Of a DNA stretch of 30,119 bases, positions 16,337-25,952 are shown in pieces. The notes beneath the pieces are model-generated. The model ran no database searches, was not told where the DNA came from, and saw only the letters and a list, made by a program, of their open reading frames with translations. This DNA is from JBIOUF01 sp044866695 (lineage in GTDB: Bacteria; Actinomycetota; Actinomycetes; Propionibacteriales; Nocardioidaceae), in contig JBIOUF010000080.1 in the NCBI GenBank assembly GCA_044866695.1, forward strand, positions 1 through 30,119, written 5' to 3'. The translations under genes were made by a program, and so were the position numbers. The stretch's first letter is position 1, and each line of letters starts with the position of its first letter.

Positions 16337-18765
16337 CGACCCGGCTGTCCGGCGAGCGCATCCGGCGCAGCGAGGACCCTCGCCTGCTGACCGGCGACGG
16401 CCGCTACCTCGACGACCTCGGCCACGACGCGCTCCAGGCGGCGTTCGTCCGCAGCCCGCACGCGCACGCCCGCGTGCTCGACGTGGACGTCACCGCCGCG
16501 CTGGACGTCGACGGGGTGGCGGCGATCTACACCTACGAGGACCTGGCTGCGGACCATGCCACCAAGGTGTCGCGGCGGCTGCCGCTGCTGATCCCCCATC
16601 CCGCGCTGACCTACGGCAGGACGCAGTACTCACTGGCCAACGGCGAGGTCAACTACGTGGGTGAGGCGGTCGTCATGGTGGTCGCCGCGGACCGCTACGT
16701 CGCCGAGGACGCCGCGGCCCGCATCGTCGTCTCCTACGAGCGGCTGCCGGCGGTGGTCGGGATCGAGCGCGCCCGGGCCGCGGAGCACTTGGTCCACGAG
16801 GACGTCCCGGGCAACGTCGCTGCGGTGATGACCCAGGAGACCGGCGACGCCGACGCGGCGGTCGACGCCGCGCCGCACTCGCTGGAGCTGGAGCTGTCGA
16901 TAGAGCGCAGCGCCTCCATGCCACTCGAGGGCAAGGGGGTCCTGGCCAGGTGGGATCCCGACGACCGGTCACTGCTCGTGCACACCTCGACCCAGAACTC
17001 GGCCAGCGTCCGGCAGGCGATCGCCGCCAAGCTGGCCGTGCCGGTGGACCGGGTGGAGGTGGTGACCCCGGACGTCGGTGGCGGGTTCGGGGTCAAGCTC
17101 CTGCACCCATGGCCCGAGGAGGTCCTCGTACCCTGGGCGGCGATGCGTCTCGGTCGGCCGGTGAAGTGGACCGAGGACCGTCGTGAGCATTTCGTGTCCT
17201 CCGCACATGAACGCGGACAGCTGCACCTGGTGCGGGTCGGGTTCGACGACGAGGGGCGGCTGCTCGGCCTGTCGGTACGGTTCTGGCACGACCACGGGGC
17301 CTACACGCCGTACGGGCTGATCGTGCCGATCATCACCGCGACCCAGCTCCTCGGACCGTACAAGCCCGAGGTCTACCGGGTGGAGTTCGCCAGCCTGTAC
17401 ACCAACACGGTGATCGTCATCCCGTACCGGGGCGCCGGACGCCCCCAGGGATGCTTCGTGATGGAACGCACCATGGACGCGGTCGCCCGGCACCTGGGCC
17501 TGGACCGCGCGGTGGTACGGGAGCGCAACTTCATCCAACCGCAGGAGATGCCCTTCGACCACGGGCTGACCTTTCAGGACGGCCGGGAGCTGGTCTACGA
17601 CTCCGGCGACTTCCCGGCGTCGATGGCGGCGCTCAAGCGGCTGGTGGGATGGGACGACTTCGAGGCGTTCCGGGACCGGGCGCGCGCCGAGGGACGCCGG
17701 GTGGGCATCGGGCTGGCCTGCTACGTCGAGGGCACCGGCGTCGGACCTTACGAGGGCGGCCACATCCGAGTGGAGTCCGACGGCTCCGTCGTGGTCTCCA
17801 CCGGACTCACCAGCCAGGGCCAGGGCCACAAGACGATGCTCGCCCAGATCGTCGGCGACGAGCTCGGCGTCCCGTTCGAGGCGATCACCGTCACGACCGG
17901 GGACACCAGGCGGTTCAAGTACGCCGTGGGCACCTTCGCCTCCCGCAGCGCGGTGATGGGTGGCAGCGCCGTCGCGCTCACCGCCCGCAAGGTCAAGGAG
18001 AAGGCGCTCCGGATCGCTGCGAGGGCGCTCGAGGCGTCCCCGGACGACCTCGAGATCGTCGACGGCAGGGTGCAGGTCAAGGGGACGCCCTCGGTCGGCA
18101 TGGATCTCGCGACGGTCGCCGTCCTCTCCAACCCGCTCCGCTACGCCTTCGACGAGGCGGTGCAGAAGGCCACGCAGTTCGCGCCGGACGCGCATCCCGA
18201 ACGACCCCCGTTGGCGAGCGGTGACGCGCCCGGGCTGGAGGCCAGCGAGTACTACTCACCGATCAGGTCCACCTTCGCCAACGGCATGCACGCCGTCGTC
18301 GTCGAGACCGACCCCGAGACCGCGGCCGTGACGATCCTCCGGTACTGCGTTGTGCATGACTGCGGCACGCTGATCAACCCGATGATCGTGGAAGGGCAGA
18401 TCCACGGCGGGGTGGCGCAGGGTGTCGGGGGCGCGCTCTACGAACGGATGGTCTACGACGAGCAGGGGCAGCTGCTCAACGCGTCGTTCATGGACTTCCT
18501 CATGCCCTACGCCAGCGAGGTGCCGGCCGTCGAGATCGACCACCTCGAGACCCCCTCGCCGCTGAACCCGATCGGGGTCAAGGGAGCGGGGGAAGCGGGG
18601 GTGATCCCGGGGGCGGCCGCGATCGCCTCCGCCATCGAGGACGCCGAGGGGATCACGCTCACGCGGATGCCGATCTCCCCCAGCGAGCTCTTCGCGCTGC
18701 GCTGCGCCGGCCGCGAGACCGACCGCCGGCCCGACCGCCGGCCCGACCAGGAAGGCGCCCGATGA
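16333..18765 (+). CDS. Molybdenum hydroxylase 1, Mo-cofactor (CoxL-like, form II type) subunit
   Basis: An 810-residue catalytic subunit of the xanthine oxidase family. Motifs in order: RRSEDPRLLTGDGRYLDD, TPDVGGGFGVKLLHPW, VIPYRGAGRPQGCFVMER (about 363-380), GLTSQGQGHKTMLAQIVGDE, and GVKGAGEAGVIPGAAAI with the base-catalyst glutamate at E754. RGAGR is the form II signature; the CO-oxidising form I loop AYRCSFR is absent, so this is not a true CO dehydrogenase. After GGGFG the residue equivalent to bovine xanthine oxidase Glu802 is Leu (GVKL), which argues against a canonical xanthine substrate. GTG start overlaps the previous stop and the gene overlaps coxG by ATGA. It probably hydroxylates an N-heterocycle or aldehyde. 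Confidence 0.93.
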
Positions 18766-19454
18766 GGATCTCCGGCTCCAGCCACCTGACCGCCCGCCCC
18801 GAGGAGGTGTACCAGGCGCTCAACGAGCCGGCCGTCCTCGTGCGGTCGATTCCCGGGTGCCAGCGGCTGCAGGCGTTCGAGGAGAACGCGTACACGGTCA
18901 CCGTCGCCGCGGGCGTCGGGTCGATCAAGGGCGTGTACGACGGCCGGGTGCGCCTGACCGACCAGCAGCCTCCCACCTCCTTCCGGCTGCAGGCCGAGGG
19001 GGCGGGGGCGCCCGGCACGGTGAGCGCCGAGGTGCTGATGACCCTCAGGGACGCCGACGGCGGCGGCACCGAGCTGACCTACGACGCCGACGCGACCGTC
19101 GGCGGGATGATCGGTGGGGTCGGGCAGCGGATGATCGCAGGCGTGGCGAAGCGGACGGCGGGAGAGTTCTTCGGCAACGTCGACGCGCTGTTGTCCGGCG
19201 CCGGGCCGGCAGCGGCCGACGGAGGGCCCGGCGAGGCGTCCGGCGAGACCACCTCCGCCGCCGTGCCCGCCGAGGCGGCGCCGTCCCCCGGGTCCCGGGT
19301 CGGGGAGGTGTTCACGGCGCCGGGTGCCCCGCCGCGCGCGGTCGGCCCGGGCGCCGGGACCGCCGCCGTGTTCGCCGCCGGAGCGGTGCTGGGCGCGGTG
19401 GTGGCGCTGTCTGGTGCCGTGGTCGGCGGCTGGCTCGCCGGCCGGCGGCGCTAG
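18762..19454 (+). CDS. coxG: CoxG-like SRPBCC protein with C-terminal membrane anchor
   Basis: A 230-residue protein. Residues ~1-148 form a CoxG domain (SRPBCC fold) with MRISGSSHLTARPEEVYQAL, LVRSIPGCQRLQ, GGMIGGVGQRMIAGVAKRTA and FFGNVDALL. A Pro/Ala-rich linker follows, then a C-terminal hydrophobic helix (about 202-226) ending GGWLAGRRR. In CO-oxidising bacteria CoxG recruits CO dehydrogenase to the cytoplasmic membrane. By analogy this protein may dock Mo hydroxylase 1 to the respiratory chain, so that quinone rather than NAD would be the electron sink (inference). ATGA overlap with the Mo subunit gene shows translational coupling. The second hydroxylase in this cluster has no CoxG partner. 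Confidence 0.9.
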   Translation: MRISGSSHLTARPEEVYQALNEPAVLVRSIPGCQRLQAFEENAYTVTVAAGVGSIKGVYDGRVRLTDQQPPTSFRLQAEGAGAPGTVSAEVLMTLRDADGGGTELTYDADATVGGMIGGVGQRMIAGVAKRTAGEFFGNVDALLSGAGPAAADGGPGEASGETTSAAVPAEAAPSPGSRVGEVFTAPGAPPRAVGPGAGTAAVFAAGAVLGAVVALSGAVVGGWLAGRRR

Positions 19455-19510
19455 TCGCCTCTCTGCCGGCTCACCGAACACCACGAGGACGAGGAGGAAC
19501 CATCCGCGGC

Positions 19511-20932
19511 ATGGACATCACCTGCTACAGCTCCGCCCGGGACATGCTGGCCGCGCTCCGGGCCAGGGACGTGTCCGCCCGGGAGCTGCTCGACCTGCAT
19601 CTGCGCCGGGTCGACCAGGTCAACGACGTGGTGAACGCCGTGGTGAGCCTCGACCCCGACCGGTCCCGGGCACGGGCGCACGACGTGGACCAGGCGGTCG
19701 CCGCGGGCCGCCCGCCGGGTCCGCTGGCCGGGCTGCCGTTCGCGGTCAAGGACACCCATGCGGTGGCGGGCTGGCGGACGACGTACGGCTCGCCGCTGTT
19801 CGCCGACTTCGTGCCCGAGCGTGACGACCTGGTCGTGGAGCGGGTACGCCGGGCCGGGGCAGTGATCGTCGGCAAGACGAACGTGCCGGAATGGGCGGCC
19901 GGCTCGCACACGTTCAACCCGGTCTTCGGCCTGACCCGCAACCCGTACGACCCGGCACGGTCCGCCGGTGGGTCGAGCGGTGGTGCCGCCGCCGCGCTTG
20001 CCTCGGGCATGGTGCCGCTCGCCGACGGCAGCGACATGGGTGGCTCACTGCGCAACCCCGCGTCCTTCTGCAACGTGGTCGGCCTGCGACCCAGCTTCGG
20101 CCGGGTCCCCGAGTGGCCGGTCGCGAACGCCTTCGACCCCAGCTCGGTCCCCGGCCCGCTGGCCCGCACCGTCGGCGACCTGGCCCTGCTGCTGTCGGTC
20201 CTGGCTGGGCCGGAGCCGCGCGTACCGCTCGCGCTGGGGGACCCGGGCGAGACCTTCGCCGAGGTCCCGCACCGCAGTCTCGAGGGTCTCCGAGTGGCAC
20301 TCTCGATCGACCTCGGCGGCTTGTTCACCGTGGACACCCGGGTGGCCGACGTGGTCCGGTGGGCCGGTGACCGGCTCGCCGGCGAGGGCGCGCTGGTCAT
20401 CGAGGACGCGCCCGACCTCGCCGAGGCGGAAGACACCTTCCGCACCTTGCGGGCCTGGTCGTTCTGGCACAAGTTCGCAGGGATGCTGCGCGACCATCCC
20501 GAGGGGTTCAAGGAGTCGCTGGCCGACAACATCCGCGCCGGCGAGCGGCTCAGCGGCGAGGACGTGGCCCGGGCCTACGATCAGCGCACGCGGCTGAGCG
20601 AGCGGACGCGGGAGTTCTTCGACCGCTACGACGTGCTGGCTCTGCCGGTCAGCCAGGTGCCGCCCTTCGACGCCGGCGAGGAGTACCCGTCGTCGATCAA
20701 CGGCGAGCCGCAGACCACCTACCTCGACTGGATGCGCTCGGCCTACCTGGTGACCGTCACCGGCTGCCCAGCCATGTCGGTGCCGGCCGGGTTCACCCCG
20801 GAGGGCTGGCCCGTCGGGCTGCAGCTCGTCGCGGCTCCCAACGCCGAACGCCACCTGCTCGGCGTCGCCGCGGCCGTGGAGCGGCTGACCGGAGCGGCTG
20901 AACGCCGTCCCGACCTCCCGGCGCCGGCCTGA
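19511..20932 (+). CDS. Amidase-signature family hydrolase
   Basis: A 473-residue amidase with the complete Ser-cisSer-Lys triad. Lys80 lies in PFAVKDTHAVAG, the cis-Ser S155 in RSAGGSSGGAAAAL, and nucleophile S179 in ADGSDMGGSLRNPASF. The 24- and 99-residue spacings match those in fatty acid amide hydrolase. Family members hydrolyse linear amides, ureido compounds and aryl amides; substrate cannot be read from sequence. In this cluster a plausible substrate is ureidomalonate (the barbiturase product) or malonamate. The ATG at 19511 was taken as start; AGGAGG lies 13 nt upstream, longer than usual. It is 56 bp after coxG and probably in the same transcript. A 142-bp gap follows before the carbamate kinase gene. 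Confidence 0.9.
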   Translation: MDITCYSSARDMLAALRARDVSARELLDLHLRRVDQVNDVVNAVVSLDPDRSRARAHDVDQAVAAGRPPGPLAGLPFAVKDTHAVAGWRTTYGSPLFADFVPERDDLVVERVRRAGAVIVGKTNVPEWAAGSHTFNPVFGLTRNPYDPARSAGGSSGGAAAALASGMVPLADGSDMGGSLRNPASFCNVVGLRPSFGRVPEWPVANAFDPSSVPGPLARTVGDLALLLSVLAGPEPRVPLALGDPGETFAEVPHRSLEGLRVALSIDLGGLFTVDTRVADVVRWAGDRLAGEGALVIEDAPDLAEAEDTFRTLRAWSFWHKFAGMLRDHPEGFKESLADNIRAGERLSGEDVARAYDQRTRLSERTREFFDRYDVLALPVSQVPPFDAGEEYPSSINGEPQTTYLDWMRSAYLVTVTGCPAMSVPAGFTPEGWPVGLQLVAAPNAERHLLGVAAAVERLTGAAERRPDLPAPA

Positions 20933-21039
20933 CCGCGGCGCGGCGCGCGGCCACTCGGCGACGCCGGATGTGCAACTCTGCCAACGACCACGCCTCGTGT
21001 CGGCGGAAGTCGCCGTCGCCGCCAGGCCCTACGGCACGG

Positions 21040-21045
21040 TAACTT
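21040..21045 (+). promoter_or_regulatory. Possible -10 box upstream of carbamate kinase
   Basis: TAACTT lies 29 bp before the ATG at 21075 in the 142-bp gap after the amidase gene, in an AT-richer patch. No good -35 is visible. It would allow the carbamate kinase / hydroxylase 2 block to be transcribed on its own. Confidence 0.25.
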
Positions 21046-21074
21046 CAAGCGCACAGACACAGGTGGCTGAGCCC

Positions 21075-22055
21075 ATGAGAATCCTTCTCGCCCTTGGCGG
21101 CAACGCGATGACCGCGCCGGACGGGCGCGCGCGACCCGACGACCAGATCCGCGCAGCCAGGCGTGCCATGGCCGCTGTCGCCGACCTGGTCGCCGACGAC
21201 ATCGAGGTCGTCCTCACCCACGGCAACGGGCCTCAGGTGGGCAACCTGCTGGTCAAGAACGAGCTGGCCGCCGGCGTCGTGCCTCCGGTCCCACTGGACT
21301 GGTGCGTGGCGCAGACCCAGGGCACGCTGGGGCTGGTGCTGATGAACGCGCTCGAGGAGGAGCTCGCGGCCCGCAGCGTGGACCGGCGCACGGCGACCGT
21401 GGTGTCCCGTGCGCGGGTGGCCACCGACGACCCGGCCTTCGCCGCCCCGACCAAGCCGATCGGCAGGTTCCTCCCGGCCGAGGAGGCCGCGGTGCTGGTC
21501 GACCTCGGTGAGACCTGGGAGGACCGAGGCGACAAGGGCTGGCGGCGGGTCGTCCCGTCCCCGGAGCCGATCGAGCTCCTGGACGCGGCGGCGGTCACGG
21601 CGCTGCTGGATGCCGGGTTCGTGGCCATCGGCAACGGCGGCGGGGGGGTGCCGGTGGTGCGCGAGGACGACGGCCGCCTCCGGGGCGTCCAGGCGGTGAT
21701 CGACAAGGACCTGGGCGCCGCACTGCTGGCCCGCGCGGTGTCCGCCGAGGTGCTCGTGGTGGTCACCGACGTCTCTCATGTGATGCTCGGCTTCGGCACG
21801 CCGCAAGCCCGGCCGCTCGAGCGGGTGACGGTGAGCCGGCTGCGCACGCTGGCCGGGGAGGGGCACTTCGCCGACGGGTCCATGGCGCCGAAGGTCGAGG
21901 CGGCGTGCCGGTTCGTCGAGGCGGGCGGGCGGTACGCCGCGATCACCCATCTGGACGGGATCCGGGATGCCGTGGAGGCTCGCGGCGGCACCACCGTCGT
22001 ACCGGACACAGCCCAGCAGGCCGAGCCGACCATCGACGACCACGAGACACGGTAG
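21075..22055 (+). CDS. arcC: Carbamate kinase
   Basis: A 326-residue amino-acid-kinase-fold enzyme that transfers phosphate between carbamoyl phosphate and ADP, in catabolism yielding ATP, CO2 and ammonia. Motifs are ILLALGGNAM at the N-terminus, VVLTHGNGPQVGNLLVKNE, PTKPIGRF, AIGNGGGGVPVV, VIDKDLGAALLA, VVTDVSHV and GSMAPKVEAACRFV. AGGTGG lies 8 nt before the ATG; an in-frame GTG at 21063 is an alternative start. No arginine deiminase or ornithine carbamoyltransferase gene is nearby, so carbamoyl phosphate must come from another reaction. The AllH-like DUF2877 protein at the far left of the cluster points to a ureido-compound transcarbamylase. The gene is only 9 bp before the second Mo hydroxylase. 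Confidence 0.94.
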   Translation: MRILLALGGNAMTAPDGRARPDDQIRAARRAMAAVADLVADDIEVVLTHGNGPQVGNLLVKNELAAGVVPPVPLDWCVAQTQGTLGLVLMNALEEELAARSVDRRTATVVSRARVATDDPAFAAPTKPIGRFLPAEEAAVLVDLGETWEDRGDKGWRRVVPSPEPIELLDAAAVTALLDAGFVAIGNGGGGVPVVREDDGRLRGVQAVIDKDLGAALLARAVSAEVLVVVTDVSHVMLGFGTPQARPLERVTVSRLRTLAGEGHFADGSMAPKVEAACRFVEAGGRYAAITHLDGIRDAVEARGGTTVVPDTAQQAEPTIDDHETR

Positions 22056-22064
22056 GAGCGACAG

Positions 22065-22880
22065 ATGACCGCCAGGTTCAGCTATCGGGCGCCCGTACGG
22101 CGCGGTGAGCTGCTCGACATGCTCGCCGACCAGGACGGCCAGGCACGGGTGCTCGCCGGTGGGACCGACCTCCTCGGCGACGTCCGGCGCGGCCTTGCCG
22201 TGCCGCAGGCCGTGGTCGACGTCAAGAAGGTCGACCGCTACGCCGACATCTCCTGGAGCGAGGACGACGGCCTCGTGCTGCGCCCTGCGGTCACCATCAA
22301 CGACCTCCTCCACCATCCGGTCGTGCAGGAGTCCTACCCCCTGCTCGTCGCCTGTGCGCGGGACCTCGCCTCCCACCAGATCCGGAACCGGGCCACGGTG
22401 ATCGGCAACGTCGTCAACGCGTCTCCGTGTGCGGACATGTCGCCGGCGCTGTTGTGCCTCGGCGCGAGCGCGGTGATCGCCGCGCGCGGTCGTGAGCGTG
22501 AGGTGCCCTTCACCGACTTCTTCACCGGACCCAAGCGCACGGTGCTCGGTCCCGACGAGATCCTCGAGGAGATCCGCATCCCTCGGGGGACGGCGGACGC
22601 GCGGGCCTCCTACCACAAGCTCAAGCGGATCAAGGGACACGACCTCGGCATCGTCGGCGTGGCCGCGATGGCCAAGGACGGCCTGCTGCGCCTCGGGATC
22701 AGCTCCTGTGGCCCGACACCGCTGCTGGTGGACGGCCTGTCCACCGACGACCCGCCCACGGCCGTGGTCACGGCCGCGCACGGGGCGATAAGCCCGATAA
22801 GCGACGTCCGCTGCACGCGGGAGTACCGAACCCACATGGTCGGCGTCTACGTACGCCGTGCCCTGAAAGAGGTGGCGTGA
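22065..22880 (+). CDS. Molybdenum hydroxylase 2, FAD-binding subunit
   Basis: A 271-residue subunit, slightly short for the family. FAD-binding motifs are RVLAGGTDLLGDVRRG and QIRNRATVIGNVVNASPCADMSPALL, followed by FTDFFTGPKRTVLGPDEIL and YHKLKRIKGHDLGIVGVA. The AGGTDLL form and ASPCADMSPALL resemble xanthine dehydrogenase/4-hydroxybenzoyl-CoA reductase FAD subunits more than CoxM. It therefore comes from a different sub-lineage than hydroxylase 1 (14832-15761) rather than being a recent copy. TAGGAGCGACAG gives a good ribosome site before the ATG. The stop is 1 bp from the next start. Confidence 0.9.
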   Translation: MTARFSYRAPVRRGELLDMLADQDGQARVLAGGTDLLGDVRRGLAVPQAVVDVKKVDRYADISWSEDDGLVLRPAVTINDLLHHPVVQESYPLLVACARDLASHQIRNRATVIGNVVNASPCADMSPALLCLGASAVIAARGREREVPFTDFFTGPKRTVLGPDEILEEIRIPRGTADARASYHKLKRIKGHDLGIVGVAAMAKDGLLRLGISSCGPTPLLVDGLSTDDPPTAVVTAAHGAISPISDVRCTREYRTHMVGVYVRRALKEVA

Positions 22881-22881
22881 G

Positions 22882-23373
22882 ATGCAGATGACGACGACGG
22901 TGAACGGGCACGTCTACGAACGCGATGTCGACGACCACTGGACCCTGCTGCGGTTCCTGCGCGACGGGATCGGCCTGACCGGCTCCAAGGAGGGCTGCGG
23001 CGCCGGTGAGTGCGGCGCCTGCACGGTCCTCCTCGACGGCAGGACGGTCAACTCCTGCATGGTCCTCGCGGTCGAGGCCGACGGCTCGACGATCCGCACG
23101 GTCGAGGGCGAGGCCGACCACGGGCGGCTCTCGGAGGTCCAGGAGGCCTTCAACCGCCACCATGCCGTCCAGTGCGGCTTCTGCACCGGCGGGATGCTCA
23201 TGTCCGTACGAGACCTGCTCAGCCGCAACGCCAAGCCGAGCGTGCCCGAGATCAAGGCGGCCATCGAAGGCAACTTCTGCCGATGCACGGGCTACCAGCA
23301 GATCATCGAGGCGGTTCTCGACGCGTCGGGCCAGCTGGATGAGACGACGAAGGGAGAGCTGAGGTATGTCTGA
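22882..23373 (+). CDS. Molybdenum hydroxylase 2, [2Fe-2S] subunit
   Basis: A 163-residue electron-transfer subunit of usual length. The first cluster is KEGCGAGECGACTVLLDG with the fourth Cys in VNSCMVLAVEAD. The second has VQCGFCTGGMLMSV and GNFCRCTGYQQIIEAV. The last eight bases overlap the Mo subunit gene (23366-23373), so the two are translated together. No signal peptide. Confidence 0.95.
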   Translation: MQMTTTVNGHVYERDVDDHWTLLRFLRDGIGLTGSKEGCGAGECGACTVLLDGRTVNSCMVLAVEADGSTIRTVEGEADHGRLSEVQEAFNRHHAVQCGFCTGGMLMSVRDLLSRNAKPSVPEIKAAIEGNFCRCTGYQQIIEAVLDASGQLDETTKGELRYV

Positions 23374-25879
23374 CCACGTCGTACCCCCTGAGGAGAACGT
23401 GCCCGTCGCGTTCCCCGACGCTGCCGCCCGTTCGGTCGGTGTCGACGTTCCCCGGGTGGAGACCGTCCAGAAGCTCACCGGCGATGCCCGGTACGCCGGC
23501 GACCTCCTGCTGCCCGGCATGCTGCACGCCAAGGTGAAGAAGAGCCCGCACGCACGGGCGCGGATCGTGCGGATCGACACCTCGCGGGCCGAGGCGCTGC
23601 GCGGCGTCCACGCGGTGCTCACCGGAAACGAGCTGGACTACAAGATCGGCCTCTACATCGTCGACAAGGACATCTTGGCCAAGGACGTCGTCCGCCACTT
23701 CGGCGAAGCCGTCGCCGCCGTCGCCGCCGAGAGCCCGGAGATCGCCAGCCAGGCGGTCGACCTGATCGACGTGGACTACGAGGTCCTCGACCCGGTGCTC
23801 GACCCGATGAAGGCCATCGAGCCCGACGCGCCCCTGGTCCACCCCGACCTCGGCCGCTACGACTTCGTCGAGACGGCGTTCACGCCCCGGCCCGGCACGA
23901 ACATCGCCCACCAGGGCCAGATCCGCAAGGGCGACCTGGAGAAGGGCTTCGCCGAGGCAGAGTGGGTGATCGAGCGTGAGTACACCAACCCCTCCGTCCA
24001 GCACGTGCCGCTGGAGACCCACGTCGCGGTCGTGGAGTGGAAGGCCGGCGACAACGTCACCATCTGGTCGAGCGCGCAGTCGCCGTTCACCGTGCGCAAC
24101 CTGTTCTGCACGGCGATGCGGCTGCCCCTCAACCAGGTGCGGGTCGTCGTCCCCCACGTAGGGGGCGGGTTCGGCGGCAAGGCCGGCATCCACCTCGAGC
24201 CGCTGCTCGCGTGCCTGTCCCGCAAGGCGGGTGGCCGCCCGGTCCGGCTGCAGGCGACCCGTGAGGAGGAGTTCAGCCTCCTTCCCTGCCGCAGCGCACT
24301 GACCTATCGGATCAAGACCGGGGTCCGGGCTGATGGCAGGATCACGGCCCAGGAGATGAAGACGTTCTGGGACGCCGGGGCGTACGCCGACTACGCGGTC
24401 AACGTCACCCGGGCGTCGAGCTTCTCGGTTGCCGGCCCCTACGAGATCCCCAACGCGTCGGTCGACGCATACACGATCTACACCAACAAGCCCTACGGCA
24501 CCGCGTACCGCGGCTTCGGCCACGTCGAGTTCTTCTGGGGCCTGGAACGCCACATGGAGCTGGTCGCCCAGGCGATCGGGATGGACTCCCTGGAGTTCCG
24601 CCGCAAGAACCTGCTGCGGCCGGGCTCCACCACGCTCACCGGCGAGCGGATCACCGAGCACACCGGCAACCCGGGCAGGTGCCTGGAGGAGGCCGCCAAG
24701 GCGATCGGCTACGGCACGCTCACCCCCGAGGAGGCGGCGCACGAGCGGCAGACCGGCCGGAAGATCGGCAAGGGCGTGGCGACGCTGCACAAGGCTCCGG
24801 CGATGCCGTCGTTCACCGCCACCGCGTCGGTCGTCAAGATGAACTCCGACGGCTCGGTCGTCGTGAACGTGGCGCTGATGGAGATCGGGCAGGGCTGCAA
24901 CACCGCGCTCGCGCAGATCGCCGCCGAACGCCTCGGCTTCCCGATGGAGAAGGTCAAGGTGGCGCTGGTGCGCGACACCGACAAGGACCCCTACGACTGG
25001 CAGACCGTCGCGTCGAAGGGCCTGATGCTCTCGGGCAACGCGACGATCCTGGCCTGCGACGACCTGCTGGCGAAGGCGTACGCCGTCGCGGCGCAGGTGC
25101 TGCGCGCGCAGCCGTCCGACCTCGACCACGACGCGGACAAGGTCTTCGTCAGGCACCGCCCCGACGAGTCGGTGCGGTTCGCGGAGCTGTCCATCGGCTA
25201 CGCCTACTCCAACGGCAACGGAATCGGTGGTCCGCTCGTCGGTGTGGGCAGCTACATCGCCCAAGGCCTGACGAACCTGGACAAGAAGACCGGCCAGGGC
25301 CTGCCTGCCCTCGACTGGACGTACGGCGCCCATGGTGTCGTCGTCGACGTCGACCCCGACACCGGGGAGTTCGACGTCCTGGCGATCTCGTCGGTCTTCG
25401 ACGTGGGCAAGGCGGTCAACCCCGGGCTGGTCCGTGGCCAGTGCGTCGGCGGGATGATCCAGGGCCTCGGAACGGCGCTCTGCGAGGGGTACATCTACGA
25501 CGAGCAGGGCCGGCTGCTCAACCCGTCGTTCACCGACAACAAGATCCCCACCGCCCGCGACATCCCGGACCGGATCGAGAGCGTGGTGCTCGAGACCGCG
25601 CAGCTCGACGGCCCGTACGGTGCCCGCGGGGTCGGCGAGCACCCGATGATCTCGGTCGCACCGGCGATCGGCAACGCGCTCCAGCATGCCTGCGGGGCCG
25701 AGCTGACGCACATGCCGATGCGGTTCGAGGACGTGTGGCGCGCCCTGCAGGACCGAGAGCCGATCGACAACTGGATCACCGCCACACCGGTCGGCTCCTG
25801 CCGGTCCGACCTGCCCGGAAACGTCGGGGTCGACGGGGACGGCGTCTCGCACCGCGAGGTCGAGCCCGCCGTCCACTGA
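23366..25879 (+). CDS. Molybdenum hydroxylase 2, Mo-cofactor (XDH-like) subunit
   Basis: An 837-residue catalytic subunit. Motifs in order: VETVQKLTGDARYAGDL, VVPHVGGGFGGKAGIHLEPL, TAYRGFGHVEFFWGLER (RGFG at about 382-385), MEIGQGCNTALAQIAAERLG, and GARGVGEHPMISVAPAIG with catalytic glutamate E758. This is the xanthine dehydrogenase pattern rather than the Cox pattern. However, the position equivalent to bovine Glu802 (GGKE in xanthine oxidase) is Ala here (GGKA), so a non-purine substrate is likely. It lies between carbamate kinase and a pyrimidine-type permease and ring-opening amidohydrolase, so uracil/thymine to barbiturate hydroxylation is a reasonable proposal, unproven. A ~40-residue C-terminal tail follows the last conserved segment. 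The maturation factor XdhC is not in the window. Confidence 0.92.
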   Translation: MSDHVVPPEENVPVAFPDAAARSVGVDVPRVETVQKLTGDARYAGDLLLPGMLHAKVKKSPHARARIVRIDTSRAEALRGVHAVLTGNELDYKIGLYIVDKDILAKDVVRHFGEAVAAVAAESPEIASQAVDLIDVDYEVLDPVLDPMKAIEPDAPLVHPDLGRYDFVETAFTPRPGTNIAHQGQIRKGDLEKGFAEAEWVIEREYTNPSVQHVPLETHVAVVEWKAGDNVTIWSSAQSPFTVRNLFCTAMRLPLNQVRVVVPHVGGGFGGKAGIHLEPLLACLSRKAGGRPVRLQATREEEFSLLPCRSALTYRIKTGVRADGRITAQEMKTFWDAGAYADYAVNVTRASSFSVAGPYEIPNASVDAYTIYTNKPYGTAYRGFGHVEFFWGLERHMELVAQAIGMDSLEFRRKNLLRPGSTTLTGERITEHTGNPGRCLEEAAKAIGYGTLTPEEAAHERQTGRKIGKGVATLHKAPAMPSFTATASVVKMNSDGSVVVNVALMEIGQGCNTALAQIAAERLGFPMEKVKVALVRDTDKDPYDWQTVASKGLMLSGNATILACDDLLAKAYAVAAQVLRAQPSDLDHDADKVFVRHRPDESVRFAELSIGYAYSNGNGIGGPLVGVGSYIAQGLTNLDKKTGQGLPALDWTYGAHGVVVDVDPDTGEFDVLAISSVFDVGKAVNPGLVRGQCVGGMIQGLGTALCEGYIYDEQGRLLNPSFTDNKIPTARDIPDRIESVVLETAQLDGPYGARGVGEHPMISVAPAIGNALQHACGAELTHMPMRFEDVWRALQDREPIDNWITATPVGSCRSDLPGNVGVDGDGVSHREVEPAVH

Positions 25880-25890
25880 GGACCCCGCGA

Positions 25891-25917
25891 GGGACCTCCC
25901 GTTCGGGGGGCGGTCCC
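25891..25917 (+). terminator. Intercistronic hairpin between Mo subunit 2 and permease
   Basis: GGGACC (25891-25896) pairs with GGTCCC (25912-25917), and the inner TCCCG and GGGGG can extend the stem. There is no U-run after it. It could be a weak terminator, an attenuator or an mRNA-stability element between the stop at 25879 and the permease GTG at 25953. Confidence 0.45.
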
Positions 25918-25952
25918 CGCACCGCCATCACCCGAACCGAAAGGAGAAGCCA

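Noticed and set aside
21075..22055. Part of an arginine deiminase pathway
   Set aside because: No arginine deiminase, ornithine carbamoyltransferase or arginine/ornithine antiporter is present in the window.
23303..25876. 857-codon minus-strand open frame opposite the second Mo subunit
   Set aside because: Shadow frame with Asp/Arg/Val/Gly bias and no recognisable motif. The plus-strand gene is fully supported.
23366..25879. Annotation of hydroxylase 2 as a standard xanthine dehydrogenase
   Set aside because: The purine-binding glutamate position is Ala, and no uricase, allantoinase or other purine-ring genes accompany it. Kept as a generic Mo hydroxylase with a pyrimidine hypothesis.
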